A stretch of 50,293 bases of DNA from Opitutia bacterium (GCA_002730975.1 PCBO01000026.1:1-50293); one strand, 5' to 3'. Shown: positions 17,515 to 28,992, counted from the stretch's first letter. Notes: a model not told the origin generated them from the sequence alone. Program-made: numbers and translations.

Positions 17515-20500
17515 ATGAGCGTCGATGCAGCCAAAGAAGCTCTCGGAATAGAAGTTGGACCCATGGATCGAGTATCCATTACTGTTGCCTCTCCGGATGT
17601 AATCCGATCATGGGCTCGTGGCGAGGTAAAGAACCCAGAAACAATAAACTATCGGACCTTTAAGCCCGAACCTGGCGGTCTTTTTTGTCAAAAGATTTTC
17701 GGCCCTGTTCGGGATTATGAATGTGCATGCGGTAAATACAAACGCATCAAATACAAAGGAGTGGTGTGTGATCGTTGCGGTGTCGAGGTAACTGTTTCTC
17801 GCGTTCGACGGGAGCGTATGGGCAATATCGAATTAGCAGTACCAGTCTCTCACATTTGGTTCCTCAAGAGTATGCCCAGCCGACTCGGTTTGTTGCTCAA
17901 TATGACTGCAAAGAGCCTCGAAAGAGTTCTTTATTATGAGCAGTATATGGTAACTGACTCTGGAACCACCCCCCTCGAAGAGAAGCAATTATTATCGGAT
18001 AGAGAGTTCCGAGAAGCTTGTGATGAGTATGGCGACGAGTTCGAGGCCAAAATGGGTGCCGAGGCTCTCATGGATGTACTTTCTCGTATGGACTTGGAAG
18101 AATCGTTGGAGGAACTGTATGAGCAAATGCATGAAACCAAGTCCAAGCAGATCAAGAAAAAGCTCTCCAACCGACTAAAGATCATTCAAGGCTTTATTCA
18201 TTCAGGAGCACAGCCTGAGTGGATGATTTTAGAATCTATCCCGGTAATTCCACCCGACCTTAGACCTCTTGTACCCTTAGAGGGCGGGCGTTTCGCGACC
18301 AGTGATCTCAATGATCTTTATCGTAGGGTTATAAACCGGAACAATCGCCTGAAAAATCTTCTTCAACTAAAAACTCCGGATGTTATTATTCATAACGAAA
18401 AGCGAATGCTTCAAGAGGCGGTGGATGCTCTTTTTGACAACGGTCGTCATGGGCGTGCAATAACTGGGTCTGGCAATCGGGCGTTGAAATCTCTCAGTGA
18501 TATGCTTAAGGGCAAGCAGGGTCGATTTCGACAAAACCTTTTGGGTAAACGCGTAGATTATTCTGGGCGTTCAGTAATCGTAATTGGTCCAGAGCTCAAG
18601 CTTCACCAGTGTGGTTTGCCGAAAAAAATGGCCCTCACCCTCTTCGAACCTTTCATTATTCGCAGACTTAAAGAGCTTGGCTTTGTTCATACGGTCCGTG
18701 GTGCTCGCAAAATGATCGAGGGTAAGTCTCCTGAGGTTTGGGACATTCTTGAAGAAGTGACCAAGGGGCATCCTGTTTTGCTGAATCGTGCCCCTACCCT
18801 TCACCGTCTCTCCGTTCAAGCCTTCGAGCCAGTTTTAATAGAAGGTAACGCCATACGGATTCATCCTCTGGTGTGTACTCCCTACAATGCGGACTTCGAT
18901 GGCGATCAGATGGCTGTGCATGTGCCCCTCTCCTTAGAAGCCATCATGGAAGCCAAGCTCTTGATGCTTTCTACCCACAACATTTTTTCTCCATCCAGCG
19001 GTAAGCCTATACTTACTCCTTCTCAGGATATTGTTCTTGGATCGTATTATCTCTCAATGAATCCTCGTGGCAAAGAGCCTGAAGAAGGTGCCCGATTGCC
19101 CCTTATCGCCTCGGTCGAAGAGGCTCTAACCGCGATGCATGAGGGTGCGCTGAAGCTGCATGACTGGATTGACTTGAGCAATCCTGACAAAGGACGAGAT
19201 ACAATCTTCGGAATAAGTGGAAGAAGCGTTATCCGTACGACTGTCGGCCGTGTACTTTTTAACACTATTTGGCCAAAAGAACTTGGTTTCTACAATGAAC
19301 CAGCTCTCAAGGGTGGTGTTGGCGACCTGATACTTGAAACCTTCAAGGAGTTGGGAAAAGAAGAGACTGTTGCTTCTCTCGATCGCCTTAAGGAATTAGG
19401 CTTTGAGTATGCCACCAAGGCTGGGATTTCAATCGGCATTTTTGATATGATTATTCCTCCGACTAAGGAAGAAAAAATTTCAAAAGCTCGAAAGGAAATC
19501 GAAAAAGTTGAAGAACAATTTAAAAAAGGGATTATAACACGAGGTGAGCGTCACAATAAAATCATAGATGTTTGGACCAACGCCACCGACGAAATTGCTT
19601 CAGAAGTTTACAAAGGCCTAGATGAAAACCTAGGCTTAGATGGCTTGAAGAAAGATACCGTTAATCCCGTATATTTGATGATGGATTCGGGTGCTCGAGG
19701 TAATCGTCAACAAGTGCGTCAACTTTGTGGTATGCGCGGTCTTATGGCTAAGCCTTCTGGCGAGATCATAGAGCAACCCATTCTCGCTTCTTTTCGTGAA
19801 GGTTTGTCAGTGCTTGAATATTTCATGTCAACTCACGGGGCTCGAAAAGGTTTAGCCGATACTGCCCTCAAGACTGCGGACGCAGGTTACCTGACTCGTA
19901 AGTTGTGCGATGTTGCGATGGATACTATTATTGAATGTAATGATGATGGGCGTCGTGATGGCGTCTGGAAGAAAGCCATTGTGGATGGCGATAATGAAAT
20001 TGTACCACTACGTCAGCGAATAACAGGTCGATACTCCTCAGAAGATATACCAAATCCATCTAACCCTTCCCAATTAATCGTTGGATCTGGTGATTTGATA
20101 ACTGAGGAAATTGCAGAAAAAGTCGATGCCAGCGGTATTTTGAGAGTTCGCATTATGTCTCCATTTTCCACCCGTTTGAAAAATGGTATTTCTGCTCTAG
20201 AATATGGTATAGATCCTTCAACAAATAAGTTGGTTGAGCAAGGTGCTGCTATTGGAATCATTGCAGCCCAATCAATTGGAGAACCTGGTACTCAGCTGAC
20301 CATGCGTACCTTTCACATCGGAGGTATCGCAAGTGCTGGGCGTGAAGATCCCGTCATCAATGGTCGCAGCGCGGGTAAATTGCATTTCCGTGGATTGCGA
20401 CTCGTTACTCTAGAGAATGGACAACAAGTAACTCTCAATAAAACTGGTTCAATTCAGGTTTGGGATGAAGATGATCGAGTATTGGACGATTATCCTGTAC

Positions 20501-21627
20501 CAGCTGGTGCACTCCTTCATTTTAAGCAGGATGACGAAGTTCAAGCCGATGACCTTCTTGCTCAATGGGATCCTTACAACATTCCGATTCTTTCTGAAAA
20601 GCAGGGCGTAGTTGCTTTCATGGATATGATTCCAGGAGTAACGACTAAGGCCGAACGTGATGCCTCTGGTGGTAGGGCTATGGTTGTTATAGAACACAAA
20701 GAAGACCTTAATCCCCAAGTCGAGATTCACGATGAAAAAGGTAAGATCATAGCTACATATTCTATTCCAACAGGTGCTCAGGTTTCAGTTGACGAGGGCA
20801 CTCGTATTGATGCTGGTTCGATAATTGCAAAAACTCCCCGGCAAGCTTCCAAGACACAAGACATCACTGGTGGATTGCCTCGAGTCGCTGAACTTTTCGA
20901 AGCTCGTCGGCCCAAAGAAGGTAATGTTGGGCAAATGGCGAAAATCGACGGCATTGTTTCTGAGGCTGGAACTTTACGATCAAAAAAGCGCCTCTTGGTC
21001 ACGAATGAGGAAAGTGGACAAGTCGAAGAGCATCTTATTCCTCACGGAAAGCATGTTTTAGTACAACCTGGCGATTTTGCATACAAAGGTCAGCTAATTA
21101 CAGACGGAGCCAAGGATCCTCATGAGATTTTAGATATCCTCGGACCTTCTGCCGTGCAGGAATATCTCATTGAGGAAATTCAGAAAGTGTATCGACTACA
21201 AGGGGTAACGATTAACGACAAGCACCTTGAAGTAATAATTTCACGAATGCTATTCAAGGTGCGTATTACTGATCCTGGCGACACCGAATTTTTCTGGGGG
21301 GATCAGATCGACCGTTTTGCATTTATGGATGCTAATGAAGAAATAGTCGAAAAAGGCGGTAAGCCTGCGGATGGCGAACCCATTCTCCTCGGCATAACCA
21401 AGGCTTCATTGGAAACCGATAGCTTTATTTCAGCTGCATCCTTTCAGGAAACCACTCGTGTTTTAACAACCGCCGCTACTCTTGGTAAAGTGGACGATTT
21501 ACGAGGATTTAAGGAAAATGTTATCATGGGCCATCTTATTCCTGCCGGAACTGGTCTGCCAAAATGGCGTCGCCTTAAAATAGATACCCTAGGCTCAGCT
21601 CCCTCGGTCGAGGGAAAAACTGCATAA
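17515..21627 (+). CDS. rpoC: RNA polymerase subunit beta' (second zinc site missing)
   Basis: RNA polymerase beta' (1370 aa). The first zinc site is intact with Cys70, Cys72, Cys85 and Cys88, and the catalytic [12 protein letters not shown] has Asp460, Asp462 and Asp464. The second zinc site, formed in E. coli by Cys814, Cys888, Cys895 and Cys898, is absent: the matching residues are Asp811, Thr886, Ser893 and Glu896, although the surrounding sequence (SPFSTRL..GI, YGID) still aligns and [20 protein letters not shown] follows normally. A lone Cys808 nearby cannot replace four ligands. The ATG follows AAAGGAG at a good distance, one of the few strong ribosome binding sites here. Confidence 0.98.
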   Translation: MSVDAAKEALGIEVGPMDRVSITVASPDVIRSWARGEVKNPETINYRTFKPEPGGLFCQKIFGPVRDYECACGKYKRIKYKGVVCDRCGVEVTVSRVRRERMGNIELAVPVSHIWFLKSMPSRLGLLLNMTAKSLERVLYYEQYMVTDSGTTPLEEKQLLSDREFREACDEYGDEFEAKMGAEALMDVLSRMDLEESLEELYEQMHETKSKQIKKKLSNRLKIIQGFIHSGAQPEWMILESIPVIPPDLRPLVPLEGGRFATSDLNDLYRRVINRNNRLKNLLQLKTPDVIIHNEKRMLQEAVDALFDNGRHGRAITGSGNRALKSLSDMLKGKQGRFRQNLLGKRVDYSGRSVIVIGPELKLHQCGLPKKMALTLFEPFIIRRLKELGFVHTVRGARKMIEGKSPEVWDILEEVTKGHPVLLNRAPTLHRLSVQAFEPVLIEGNAIRIHPLVCTPYNADFDGDQMAVHVPLSLEAIMEAKLLMLSTHNIFSPSSGKPILTPSQDIVLGSYYLSMNPRGKEPEEGARLPLIASVEEALTAMHEGALKLHDWIDLSNPDKGRDTIFGISGRSVIRTTVGRVLFNTIWPKELGFYNEPALKGGVGDLILETFKELGKEETVASLDRLKELGFEYATKAGISIGIFDMIIPPTKEEKISKARKEIEKVEEQFKKGIITRGERHNKIIDVWTNATDEIASEVYKGLDENLGLDGLKKDTVNPVYLMMDSGARGNRQQVRQLCGMRGLMAKPSGEIIEQPILASFREGLSVLEYFMSTHGARKGLADTALKTADAGYLTRKLCDVAMDTIIECNDDGRRDGVWKKAIVDGDNEIVPLRQRITGRYSSEDIPNPSNPSQLIVGSGDLITEEIAEKVDASGILRVRIMSPFSTRLKNGISALEYGIDPSTNKLVEQGAAIGIIAAQSIGEPGTQLTMRTFHIGGIASAGREDPVINGRSAGKLHFRGLRLVTLENGQQVTLNKTGSIQVWDEDDRVLDDYPVPAGALLHFKQDDEVQADDLLAQWDPYNIPILSEKQGVVAFMDMIPGVTTKAERDASGGRAMVVIEHKEDLNPQVEIHDEKGKIIATYSIPTGAQVSVDEGTRIDAGSIIAKTPRQASKTQDITGGLPRVAELFEARRPKEGNVGQMAKIDGIVSEAGTLRSKKRLLVTNEESGQVEEHLIPHGKHVLVQPGDFAYKGQLITDGAKDPHEILDILGPSAVQEYLIEEIQKVYRLQGVTINDKHLEVIISRMLFKVRITDPGDTEFFWGDQIDRFAFMDANEEIVEKGGKPADGEPILLGITKASLETDSFISAASFQETTRVLTTAATLGKVDDLRGFKENVIMGHLIPAGTGLPKWRRLKIDTLGSAPSVEGKTA

Positions 21628-21671
21628 TTTAGTTCTTAGAGATCCTCTTTTCAATTTTAAGGAAAATAATC

Positions 21672-21699
21672 TTGTAGAATTTAAACAGTGTGATATAAA
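21672..21699 (+). promoter_or_regulatory. Candidate internal promoter before rpsL
   Basis: TTGTAG (21672-21677), a 16-nt spacer and TATAAA (21694-21699) lie in the 96-nt rpoC-rpsL gap, 24 nt before the rpsL ATG. This is where other bacteria begin the str operon, so an internal promoter is plausible; the -35 match is poor. Confidence 0.35.
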
Positions 21700-21723
21700 C
21701 ATCCCCTTTTTCTCATTACTCCA

Positions 21724-22107
21724 ATGCCCACTATCAATCAACTTGTCCGCAAGGGACGAAAGGTTAAGAAAGTCAAGACTAAGTCTCCTGCACTTAAGGC
21801 TTGTCCTTTCCGTAGAGGTGTTTGCGTACAAGTCACTACACGGACACCCAAGAAACCCAATTCTGCTATTCGAAAAGTCGCAAAAGTTCGACTTACAACC
21901 GGGTTGGAGGTAATAGCATACATTCCTGATGAAGGCCACAACTTGCAAGAGCACAGCATTGTTCTTGTACGAGGTGGAAGGGTTAAAGATCTCAACGGAG
22001 TTCGCTATCACATCGTAAGGGGTACCTTGGATTGCCAAGGAGTTGAAAAGCGTCGTCGTAGTAGGTCAAAGTACGGTGTGAAGCGGCCAAGAGATAAGTC
22101 CTCTTAA
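21724..22107 (+). CDS. rpsL: 30S ribosomal protein S12
   Basis: S12 (127 aa) lies at the decoding centre. TPKKPNSA (streptomycin-relevant Lys) and [13 protein letters not shown] (84-96) are visible. Asp89, which corresponds to the residue methylthiolated in E. coli, is kept, but the next-but-one proline (E. coli Pro90) is Asn91. C-terminal Arg/Ser-rich tail normal. First gene of the str-like part, 36 nt before rpsG. Confidence 0.97.
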   Translation: MPTINQLVRKGRKVKKVKTKSPALKACPFRRGVCVQVTTRTPKKPNSAIRKVAKVRLTTGLEVIAYIPDEGHNLQEHSIVLVRGGRVKDLNGVRYHIVRGTLDCQGVEKRRRSRSKYGVKRPRDKSS

Positions 22108-22143
22108 TTCCTCACGTTTTCTTTTTAACTTAGCTTTCGCAAT

Positions 22144-22617
22144 ATGTCCCGACGCAGAAGAGCAACTAAACGCCTACCTATGCCTGACCCTTTGCATGGC
22201 AGCGTAATAATCGGATCGCTTATTAATATGATCATGCGTGACGGCAAAAAGTCCACTGCTCAAGGTATTGTGTATGGTGCGATCGAACTGATGGCGGAAA
22301 AACTCGGTAAGGGAAACCCCGTTGAACTAGTACTTGGAGCCCTTGAAAATATACGACCAAAAATTGAAGTCAAAAGTCGACGAGTCGGAGGTGCAACCTA
22401 TCAAGTTCCTATAGAAGTCCATTTTGAGCGACAGCAGAGTGTAGCTTTTCGTTGGGTTGTTCGTGCAGCAGGATCTCGTAAAGGAGTTCCCATGCGTGAA
22501 GCTCTTGCCAATGAGCTTATTGATGCCTACAACAATACAGGAAGTGTGGTAAAGAAAAAAGAAGAGACGCATCGTATGGCGCAAGCCAACCGTGCTTTTG
22601 CTCACCTTCGTTGGTGA
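22144..22617 (+). CDS. rpsG: 30S ribosomal protein S7
   Basis: S7 (157 aa) nucleates assembly of the 30S head. Signatures are [21 protein letters not shown]-like N-terminal region, [24 protein letters not shown] (partly quoted: [14 protein letters not shown]) and the C-terminal [18 protein letters not shown]. Lies between rpsL and fusA in the standard order. Confidence 0.97.
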   Translation: MSRRRRATKRLPMPDPLHGSVIIGSLINMIMRDGKKSTAQGIVYGAIELMAEKLGKGNPVELVLGALENIRPKIEVKSRRVGGATYQVPIEVHFERQQSVAFRWVVRAAGSRKGVPMREALANELIDAYNNTGSVVKKKEETHRMAQANRAFAHLRW

Positions 22618-22663
22618 CGCGACCACAGTTGATCAAAAAAATTATTTTCAGCATCTTTTATCA

Positions 22664-24820
22664 ATGAGCACCCCCGCTAATAATACCCTCGTGAATTCCC
22701 CTGACAGGCCTTGTTCCTTGGAGCGTACGCGTAACATAGGTATTGCTGCTCACATTGATGCAGGAAAAACCACTGTAACTGAAAGGGTTCTTTTCTATAC
22801 AGGTGTGGTCCACCAAATCGGAGAAGTCCACGACGGTTGTGCTACTACAGATTGGATGGAGCAAGAACGTGAACGCGGAATTACAATTACTTCGGCTGCA
22901 ATTTCGTGTGAATGGAGCACCAATGACGGTCCCTATGCTGAAGAACCTCATCGTATCAACATTATTGATACGCCGGGTCATGTAGATTTTACTGCAGAAG
23001 TTGAAAGATCCCTACGTGTTCTTGATGGTGCAGTGGGTGTATTTACCTCTGTGGAAGGTGTTCAACCTCAGTCGGAAACCGTCTGGAGGCAGATGGACAA
23101 GTATAATGTACCTCGCCTCGGGTTCATTAACAAAATGGATCGAATGGGCTCTGACTTTCTCCATGCCGTCCGCACCTTGAGGGATAAGCTCGGAGCGAAT
23201 GCTCATCCCCTGTTCTTGGCGATTGGTGCCGAAGATCAATTTAGAGGCTTAATAGACTTGGTCAAAATGAATGCTTGTATCTACGATGCTAGTGATATTA
23301 GCGGAGTAAAATTTGATGTAGTGGATATTCCCGAGGAATTCATCGAACAAGCGAATGAATATAGGGAGACTCTTATAGAAGCTATTTCAGATTTCGATGA
23401 CGATATTGCTGCTAAGTACCTTGAAGGTTTGGATATATCCGAACATGAACTCAAGTTAGGTATTCGCAAAGCGACTCTTTCACTTAAATTTGTAGGGGTC
23501 ATCCCTGGTAGTGCCTTTAAGAACAAAGGAGTTCAAATGCTTATGGATGCGGTGGTTGATTACCTTCCGTCTCCTCTTGATTTGCCACCAACGAAGGGTG
23601 AGGATTCTGATGGAAATGAAACTGAGGTTTCCCCCAACGACAATTCTAAAGTTGCTGGTCTGGCATTCAAATTAATGTCCGATCCTTATGTCGGAAAATT
23701 AGTTTTTTATCGCGTTTACCAGGGCACTCTTCAAAAAGGTTCTACTCTTTACAATCCCCGCACTCGAAAGTCTGAGCGGATTTCTCGTTTGATGATAATG
23801 AAATCGAATGATCGCGAGGATATCGACACGGCTTATTCTGGTGACATTTGTGCGTTAATTGGTGTTAAAAACGTTGTCACGGGAGACACACTTGCTGACC
23901 GCGACTTGGACATTCGATTGGAACCTCCTACTTTTCCAGATCCAGTTATTTCTATGTCGATCGAACCTGCCACCAAGGCCGATCAAGAAAAAATGTCCAT
24001 AGGGCTTCAGCGTTTAGCTGAAGAAGATCCAACTTTTACTCTTACTTCAAACGAAGAAACGGGACAGACCATAATTTCGGGAATGGGCGAGTTACACCTC
24101 GACATCATTCGTGACCGGCTCTTCCGCGAATTTAAAGTTGAAGCAACTGCAGGAAAACCACAAATAGCATATCGCGAAACAATTTTAGGGTCATCAGAAG
24201 GTGTCGGTAAGTTTATTCGGCAATCTGGTGGGCGCGGACAGTATGGTCATGCGATTATCAAGCTTGAAGCCAATGAAAAAGGTAAGGGAATCGAACTTGA
24301 GAATAAAATTGTAGGCGGAAGTATTCCAAAAGAGTTCATAAAACCGACATTTGATGGAATAACGGAAGCTGCCCTTAATGGCGTTGTCGCAGGTTACCCT
24401 GTTATTGATATTAAGGTAACTCTCGTAGATGGTACTTTTCATGATGTCGATTCCTCTGAAATGGCCTTCAAAATGGCTGGTATCTTTGCTTTGAAAGATG
24501 CAATGAAAAAAGCTCAACCCATACTTTTGGAGCCGATCATGAAGGTTGAAGTAACTACACCCGATGAGTATCAAGGTGAGCTTATGGGTGACTTGAATCG
24601 TCGCCGAGGACAAATTCAGGGTATGGAAAGTCGAGGAAACCTGTGCGTGCTAGAATCTCATGTCCCTCTTGAAAAGATGTTCGGATACTCTACTGATATG
24701 CGCTCTCTTTCCTCGGGCCGTGCAGATTATTCCATGACTCCTTCGCACTTTGAGCAAGTTCCTCAAAGTCTTGTTGAAACTTTAGTAGCATCCATTTCTC
24801 GCCAACCTGCTCGAACTTAA
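22664..24820 (+). CDS. fusA: Elongation factor G
   Basis: EF-G (718 aa) drives translocation. GTPase motifs are AHIDAGKTT (29-37), the canonical switch [22 protein letters not shown] and NKMDRMG; domain IV/V signatures GGRGQYGH and [17 protein letters not shown] follow. The frame is open upstream from 22592 inside rpsG, but the conserved sequence begins after MSTPANN, so the ATG at 22664 is chosen. Unlike EF-Tu of this genome, switch I is normal. tuf does not follow; rpsJ starts 38 nt downstream. Confidence 0.97.
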   Translation: MSTPANNTLVNSPDRPCSLERTRNIGIAAHIDAGKTTVTERVLFYTGVVHQIGEVHDGCATTDWMEQERERGITITSAAISCEWSTNDGPYAEEPHRINIIDTPGHVDFTAEVERSLRVLDGAVGVFTSVEGVQPQSETVWRQMDKYNVPRLGFINKMDRMGSDFLHAVRTLRDKLGANAHPLFLAIGAEDQFRGLIDLVKMNACIYDASDISGVKFDVVDIPEEFIEQANEYRETLIEAISDFDDDIAAKYLEGLDISEHELKLGIRKATLSLKFVGVIPGSAFKNKGVQMLMDAVVDYLPSPLDLPPTKGEDSDGNETEVSPNDNSKVAGLAFKLMSDPYVGKLVFYRVYQGTLQKGSTLYNPRTRKSERISRLMIMKSNDREDIDTAYSGDICALIGVKNVVTGDTLADRDLDIRLEPPTFPDPVISMSIEPATKADQEKMSIGLQRLAEEDPTFTLTSNEETGQTIISGMGELHLDIIRDRLFREFKVEATAGKPQIAYRETILGSSEGVGKFIRQSGGRGQYGHAIIKLEANEKGKGIELENKIVGGSIPKEFIKPTFDGITEAALNGVVAGYPVIDIKVTLVDGTFHDVDSSEMAFKMAGIFALKDAMKKAQPILLEPIMKVEVTTPDEYQGELMGDLNRRRGQIQGMESRGNLCVLESHVPLEKMFGYSTDMRSLSSGRADYSMTPSHFEQVPQSLVETLVASISRQPART

Positions 24821-24858
24821 TTTTTTAATCGTAACACCGTATTTAGTATTACACCTCC

Positions 24859-25167
24859 ATGACTGGCCAACGCATACGAATAAAACTCAAAGGTTTCGAC
24901 TATAGGGTGATCGACCAATCCGCCTCTGATATCGTTGATACGGCTAAGCGAACAGGTGCCCGAGTTGCTGGCCCAATTCCTATGCCAACCCGCATTGAGC
25001 GCTATACAGTGAATCGTTCTCCCCACGTTGACAAAAAGTCGATGGATCAATTCGAACTTAGAACACACAAACGCTTGATCGATATTCTTGAACCCACCGT
25101 TCAAACGGTAGATGAGTTAAAAAAGTTAAACCTACCAGCTGGCGTAGAAATTACTCTCAATATTTAG
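24859..25167 (+). CDS. rpsJ: 30S ribosomal protein S10
   Basis: S10 (102 aa; E. coli 103). [18 protein letters not shown] at the N-terminus, the loop [24 protein letters not shown] and the C-terminal GVEITL are typical. S10 binds the 30S head and also NusB in antitermination. It is the first gene of the S10 cluster, but follows fusA by only 38 nt. Confidence 0.97.
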   Translation: MTGQRIRIKLKGFDYRVIDQSASDIVDTAKRTGARVAGPIPMPTRIERYTVNRSPHVDKKSMDQFELRTHKRLIDILEPTVQTVDELKKLNLPAGVEITLNI

Positions 25168-25209
25168 TCTTTCTCTTATAAACCACCTCTACAATAATTT
25201 TACTTTAAA

Positions 25210-25244
25210 GCAGGCCAATAGATCATAGGGATGCACCCACCTGC
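25210..25244 (+). promoter_or_regulatory. Possible RNA hairpin upstream of rplC
   Basis: GCAGG (25210-25214) can pair with CCTGC (25240-25244), with an inner GGG/CCC pairing. It lies in the 86-nt rpsJ-rplC gap and ends 9 nt before the rplC ATG. Weak evidence; a translational control element is only a suggestion. Confidence 0.25.
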
Positions 25245-25253
25245 CGCTTAAAG

Positions 25254-25904
25254 ATGACTTTTGCACTAATAGGCACTAAACTTGGCATGACCCAAGTGTA
25301 CGACGAGGATAATAATCTCGTTCCAGTAACCATCATACAAGCTGGTCCCTGCCCTGTCTTACAGGTCAAGACATCTACTTCTGACGGTTACGATTCAGTT
25401 CAAATTGGTTACAATCCCAAAGGTAAACCACCCAATAAGGTTACGCGTCCCGCTAAAGGACATGCAACTAAAGCCGGCGTTGAACACCAGCAGAAATTGC
25501 AAGAGTTTACGATTAATGGCGATTCTGCTGAATATGAAGCAGGTACTATTCTCACTGTCGAAAAGTTTTCTGACATCGAAACAGTAGATGTAGTCGCCGT
25601 GACTAAAGGTCGAGGCTTCCAAGGTGTCGTTAAGCGCTGGAATTTTAAGGGAGGCCCAGCGTCACATGGTTCTATGTTTCATCGTCGTGGTGGAAGTTAT
25701 GGTCTTTGTCAATGGCCCGGTCGTGTATTTAAAAACAAAAAAATGCCAGGTCACATGGGTAATAAAAGCCGAACAACCCAAAACTTAAAAGTAGTAAAAA
25801 TAATCCCCGAAAAAAACTTAATTTTACTCAAAGGCAGCGTTCCTGGTCACAAGAATTCTTTACTCACCGTTAGGGTGTCGAAGAAACTTCGCAAAGCATC
25901 CTGA
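25254..25904 (+). CDS. rplC: 50S ribosomal protein L3
   Basis: L3 (216 aa; E. coli 209) binds near the peptidyl transferase centre. IGTKLGMTQVYDEDN begins the protein; the extended loop has HRRGGSYGLCQWPGRVFKNK with the glutamine that is methylated in E. coli, followed by KMPGHMGN. The residue before that Gln is Cys rather than Asn. Confidence 0.97.
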   Translation: MTFALIGTKLGMTQVYDEDNNLVPVTIIQAGPCPVLQVKTSTSDGYDSVQIGYNPKGKPPNKVTRPAKGHATKAGVEHQQKLQEFTINGDSAEYEAGTILTVEKFSDIETVDVVAVTKGRGFQGVVKRWNFKGGPASHGSMFHRRGGSYGLCQWPGRVFKNKKMPGHMGNKSRTTQNLKVVKIIPEKNLILLKGSVPGHKNSLLTVRVSKKLRKAS

Positions 25905-25922
25905 ACCAATTCATTCGGTTAA

Positions 25923-26567
25923 ATGAAATTTCCTTATTTTACATCTGAAGGCACAGAAGACGGTGAGCGAGACTATCCGGCTTTCATGAACTTTGACAAA
26001 AACAAAGGAGTTGATGCTCTTCGACAAGTAATTTTAGCTATCCGATCGAATCAACGCCAAGGTAACGCATCAACAAAGACTCGATCTGAAGTTCGTGGTT
26101 CTGGAAAGAAAATACAACGGCAAAAAGGTTTGGGCGCTGGGCGCGCTGGAGACAAAAAGGCTGTCCAGCGTCGAGGTGGTGGTGTTGTGTTTGGTCCGAA
26201 ACCTCGTTCATACAATAAAAAAGTTAACCGCAAAACAAAGCGTCTTGCACTAGCTCGTGCTCTGTTTGACGGAGCCACTGAAGGGAAACTATCGCTTATT
26301 GAAGCGTGGAAAGTTTCTGAAGCGAAGACAAAGTATTTTACTCAAGTCATTAATAAGGTAACACCCGATTCTCGACGCTCGTTGATTGTCGATGATGCTT
26401 TTGATGATAATTTCGGTTATGCTGCTCGAAACGTCTCTCGGATTACGCTTACCAGAGCGCAAGATTTGAGCCCTTTGGATTTGGTTTCAGCTGACAAGGT
26501 CATCTTTAGCGTTAGCGGTCTAGAGGTTTTGTTGGCTAAAGTAGGCAAGGAGGAGACATCCAAATGA
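25923..26567 (+). CDS. rplD: 50S ribosomal protein L4
   Basis: L4 (214 aa) lines the exit tunnel. The tunnel loop KIQRQKGLGAGRAGDKKAVQ and RGGGVVFGPKPRSY are visible; the C-terminal half has the usual NVSRITLTRAQDLSPLDL. The N-terminus has an extra acidic stretch (TSEGTEDGERDYPAFM, residues 7-22) compared with E. coli. It ends overlapping the rplW start by 4 nt (ATGA). Confidence 0.95.
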   Translation: MKFPYFTSEGTEDGERDYPAFMNFDKNKGVDALRQVILAIRSNQRQGNASTKTRSEVRGSGKKIQRQKGLGAGRAGDKKAVQRRGGGVVFGPKPRSYNKKVNRKTKRLALARALFDGATEGKLSLIEAWKVSEAKTKYFTQVINKVTPDSRRSLIVDDAFDDNFGYAARNVSRITLTRAQDLSPLDLVSADKVIFSVSGLEVLLAKVGKEETSK

Positions 26568-26854
26568 GTAACCCTGCTGAAATTCTTCTAGAGGCATTAC
26601 TTACTGAAAAAGCAACTTTGCTTTCCGCCAGTAATAAATATCTTTTTAAAGTACATTCGGCGGCATCTAAATCTAATGTTTCCGACTCGGTTGAACGAAC
26701 CTTCGGCGTCACGGTGACAAAGGTGAACATTATTAACCAGAAACCAAAATTAAAGCGGGATCGTACTCGCCGTAATCGTCTTGGTTCTAAAGGTGGAATG
26801 AAGAAAGCCATAGTAACTCTCAAACAAGGCGAAACTATCGATTTTGGAGCTTAA
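26564..26854 (+). CDS. rplW: 50S ribosomal protein L23
   Basis: L23 (96 aa) lies at the tunnel exit and docks SRP and trigger factor. ALLTEKATLLSASNKYLFKV and the FGVTVTKVNIINQKPK region are typical. The start overlaps the rplD stop and is preceded by a strong AAGGAGGAG, making it one of the few genes here with a clear ribosome binding site. Confidence 0.96.
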   Translation: MSNPAEILLEALLTEKATLLSASNKYLFKVHSAASKSNVSDSVERTFGVTVTKVNIINQKPKLKRDRTRRNRLGSKGGMKKAIVTLKQGETIDFGA

Positions 26855-26878
26855 CTCTTCCCCTCAATATTTTTCATA

Positions 26879-27718
26879 ATGGCCATCATACACCATAAAC
26901 CTACAACTCCTTCTTCGCGCTTTTACATACGCAACAAAGCCGAGGTTTCCGACAAACGTCCAGAGCGTTCCTTGACTAAGGGTCATCATCGCAAAAAAGG
27001 TCGTAACAGTTATGGGCGTATTACTTCTCGTCGTCGAGGCGGGGGTCACAAAAGGCTTTATCGAACTATCGATTTCCGACGAGAAATTATAGATGTCCCA
27101 GCTACAGTAGAAGCTATTGAATATGATCCTAACCGTACATCCCACATAGCTCTCTTGAAATATGAAGACGGAAGCTTAAGCTATATTCCTTCGCCCTCTG
27201 GAATTGAAGTCGGTGCTACTCTACTCAGCTCAAATCGCCAAATTGATTTTCAAGATGGGAATAGGATGCCAATTTCTTTTCTACCAATTGGGACAAAAAT
27301 TCATTGCGTTGAGCTTCTACCTGGTTGTGGTGCAAAATTAGCACGATCTGCAGGCGTAGGAATTCGACTCATGGCAATTGACCCCGTTCATGCCACCTTA
27401 AAAATGCCTAGCGGAGAAATTCGAATTGTTAAGTCTAGTTGTCGTGCCACCATTGGTACAGTCGGCAATTCTGATCATCAAAAGATCACTATAGGTAAGG
27501 CAGGTCGAAACCGATGGAAAGGCCGTCGACCTCGTGTAAGAGGTGTAGCGATGAATCCCGTTGACCACCCAATGGGTGGTGGCGAGGGAAAAACTTCTGG
27601 CGGTGGGCATCCTTCTTCCCCATGGGGTCAACTTTCGAAAGGCTTCCCAACTCGAAAGAAGTCGAAGTCCTCAAATTCACAGATTTTAGTCCGTTGTAAC
27701 GGGCGCAAGATGAGGTAG
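26879..27718 (+). CDS. rplB: 50S ribosomal protein L2
   Basis: L2 (279 aa; E. coli 273) binds 23S rRNA near the peptidyl transferase centre. [17 protein letters not shown] near 45-61 and the C-terminal [20 protein letters not shown] are diagnostic. The functionally important His (E. coli His229) is kept, but the next one in the usual DHPHGGG is Met here. Confidence 0.97.
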   Translation: MAIIHHKPTTPSSRFYIRNKAEVSDKRPERSLTKGHHRKKGRNSYGRITSRRRGGGHKRLYRTIDFRREIIDVPATVEAIEYDPNRTSHIALLKYEDGSLSYIPSPSGIEVGATLLSSNRQIDFQDGNRMPISFLPIGTKIHCVELLPGCGAKLARSAGVGIRLMAIDPVHATLKMPSGEIRIVKSSCRATIGTVGNSDHQKITIGKAGRNRWKGRRPRVRGVAMNPVDHPMGGGEGKTSGGGHPSSPWGQLSKGFPTRKKSKSSNSQILVRCNGRKMR

Positions 27719-27744
27719 TTTCCCCTTTAAACCGATATATTTTC

Positions 27745-28014
27745 ATGTCACGCTCGATTAAAAAAGGATATTTTGTAGAACCAAGTTTGGAAAGAAAGGT
27801 TCGTAGGGCACAAGAAACCGACGACCGTAAACCAATTAAGACTTGGTCGCGCCGGTCAACAATCACTCCTGATTTCGTCGGACTTAACTTAGCCGTTCAC
27901 AACGGAAAGAATTTCCTCACCGTATATGTTACTGAAAACATGGTTGGCCACAAATTAGGCGAGTTTTCAGCCACTCGTACTTTCCGGAGTCATAACCCTC
28001 ACACCCAAAAGTGA
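27745..28014 (+). CDS. rpsS: 30S ribosomal protein S19
   Basis: S19 (89 aa) binds the 30S head with S13. [29 protein letters not shown] and [19 protein letters not shown] are characteristic. It ends in GTGA, immediately before rplV. Confidence 0.97.
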   Translation: MSRSIKKGYFVEPSLERKVRRAQETDDRKPIKTWSRRSTITPDFVGLNLAVHNGKNFLTVYVTENMVGHKLGEFSATRTFRSHNPHTQK

Positions 28015-28016
28015 CT

Positions 28017-28352
28017 ATGGAAGTTAAAGCCTACAGTAAATATTTACGAATCTCTCCCAAAAAGGCTAGAGAAGTTGCTCGTGTCTTGCCTGGTCGTACG
28101 GCAAGTGAAGGAGTTGAGTTGCTCAAGTTCATTCCTCGCAAGGCAGCTCGCATGTTAGTTAAAACTTTGAAGTCTGCCATGGCTAATGCCGAAAATAACG
28201 CCAATTTAGCTGCTGACGGTTTAGTTATTCGTGATGCGATTGTTGAGGAAGGCCCTTCATTGCGTCGATTTAGGCCTTGTGCTCGCGGTTCCGCCCACCC
28301 GTACAAGAAACGTATGAGTCATTTCCGCATTATACTTTCAGACAACTCATAA
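28017..28352 (+). CDS. rplV: 50S ribosomal protein L22
   Basis: L22 (111 aa) lines the exit tunnel. EVKAYSKYLRISPKKAREVA and the hairpin GPSLRRFRPCARGSAHPYKK are typical. The ATG at 28017 gives the family's usual MEVKAY start, 2 nt after rpsS; a GTG at 28011 overlapping the rpsS stop is an alternative. Confidence 0.96.
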   Translation: MEVKAYSKYLRISPKKAREVARVLPGRTASEGVELLKFIPRKAARMLVKTLKSAMANAENNANLAADGLVIRDAIVEEGPSLRRFRPCARGSAHPYKKRMSHFRIILSDNS

Positions 28353-28356
28353 AATT

Positions 28357-28992
28357 ATGGGACAAAAAGTAAATCCGATTGGTTTTCGCCTTGGTGTCCG
28401 GCGCAACTGGAGTGCACGTTGGTATGCCAACAAAACCGACTACGCTAATTTTATTAACGAAGATATATGCATAAGAGAATATCTTGATAAGAAATTACGC
28501 TTTGCATCTGTTCCAAGAGTCGTAATCGAACGAGCTTCCACTAGAACTCGTGTTACCATTTGGACTGCTAGACCAGGTATTGTAATTGGGCGTAAAGGAC
28601 AAGAACTTGACGGTCTTCGGGACGAATTAAACAAAAAGATCGGAAAAGAAGTTCGTCTTGAGATTCAGGAAGTAAAAAAACCGGATCTTGTTGCGTCCTT
28701 GGTCGCCGAAAATGTAGCACTTCAATTAGAGCGTCGGATAGCCTTTAGGCGTGCGATGAAGAAGGCGGTTCAAACGACTATGTCTATGGGAGCTGAGGGA
28801 ATTAGAATTCAATGCGCTGGCCGATTGGGTGGCACTGACATTGCTCGTACTGAGCAACAGCGTGAGGGTCGTGTGCCTCTTCATACATTACGCGAAAATA
28901 TCGACTATGGCTTTATTGAGGCTAAAACCGTATATGGCATAATTGGAATTAAATGCTGGATTTGTCTTAAGGATGAAGACCGAGTTTTCTAA
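28357..28992 (+). CDS. rpsC: 30S ribosomal protein S3
   Basis: S3 (211 aa; E. coli 233) forms part of the mRNA entry channel. MGQKVNPIGFRLGVRRNWSA starts the protein, a KH domain contains GRKGQELDGLRDEL, and the C-terminal domain has GRLGGTDIARTEQQREGRVP. It lacks the longer C-terminal tail of E. coli S3. Confidence 0.97.
   Translation: MGQKVNPIGFRLGVRRNWSARWYANKTDYANFINEDICIREYLDKKLRFASVPRVVIERASTRTRVTIWTARPGIVIGRKGQELDGLRDELNKKIGKEVRLEIQEVKKPDLVASLVAENVALQLERRIAFRRAMKKAVQTTMSMGAEGIRIQCAGRLGGTDIARTEQQREGRVPLHTLRENIDYGFIEAKTVYGIIGIKCWICLKDEDRVF

Noticed and set aside
22592-22663. GTG start of fusA inside rpsG
   Set aside because: The extra 24 residues match nothing in EF-G and would overlap rpsG; ATG at 22664 fits.
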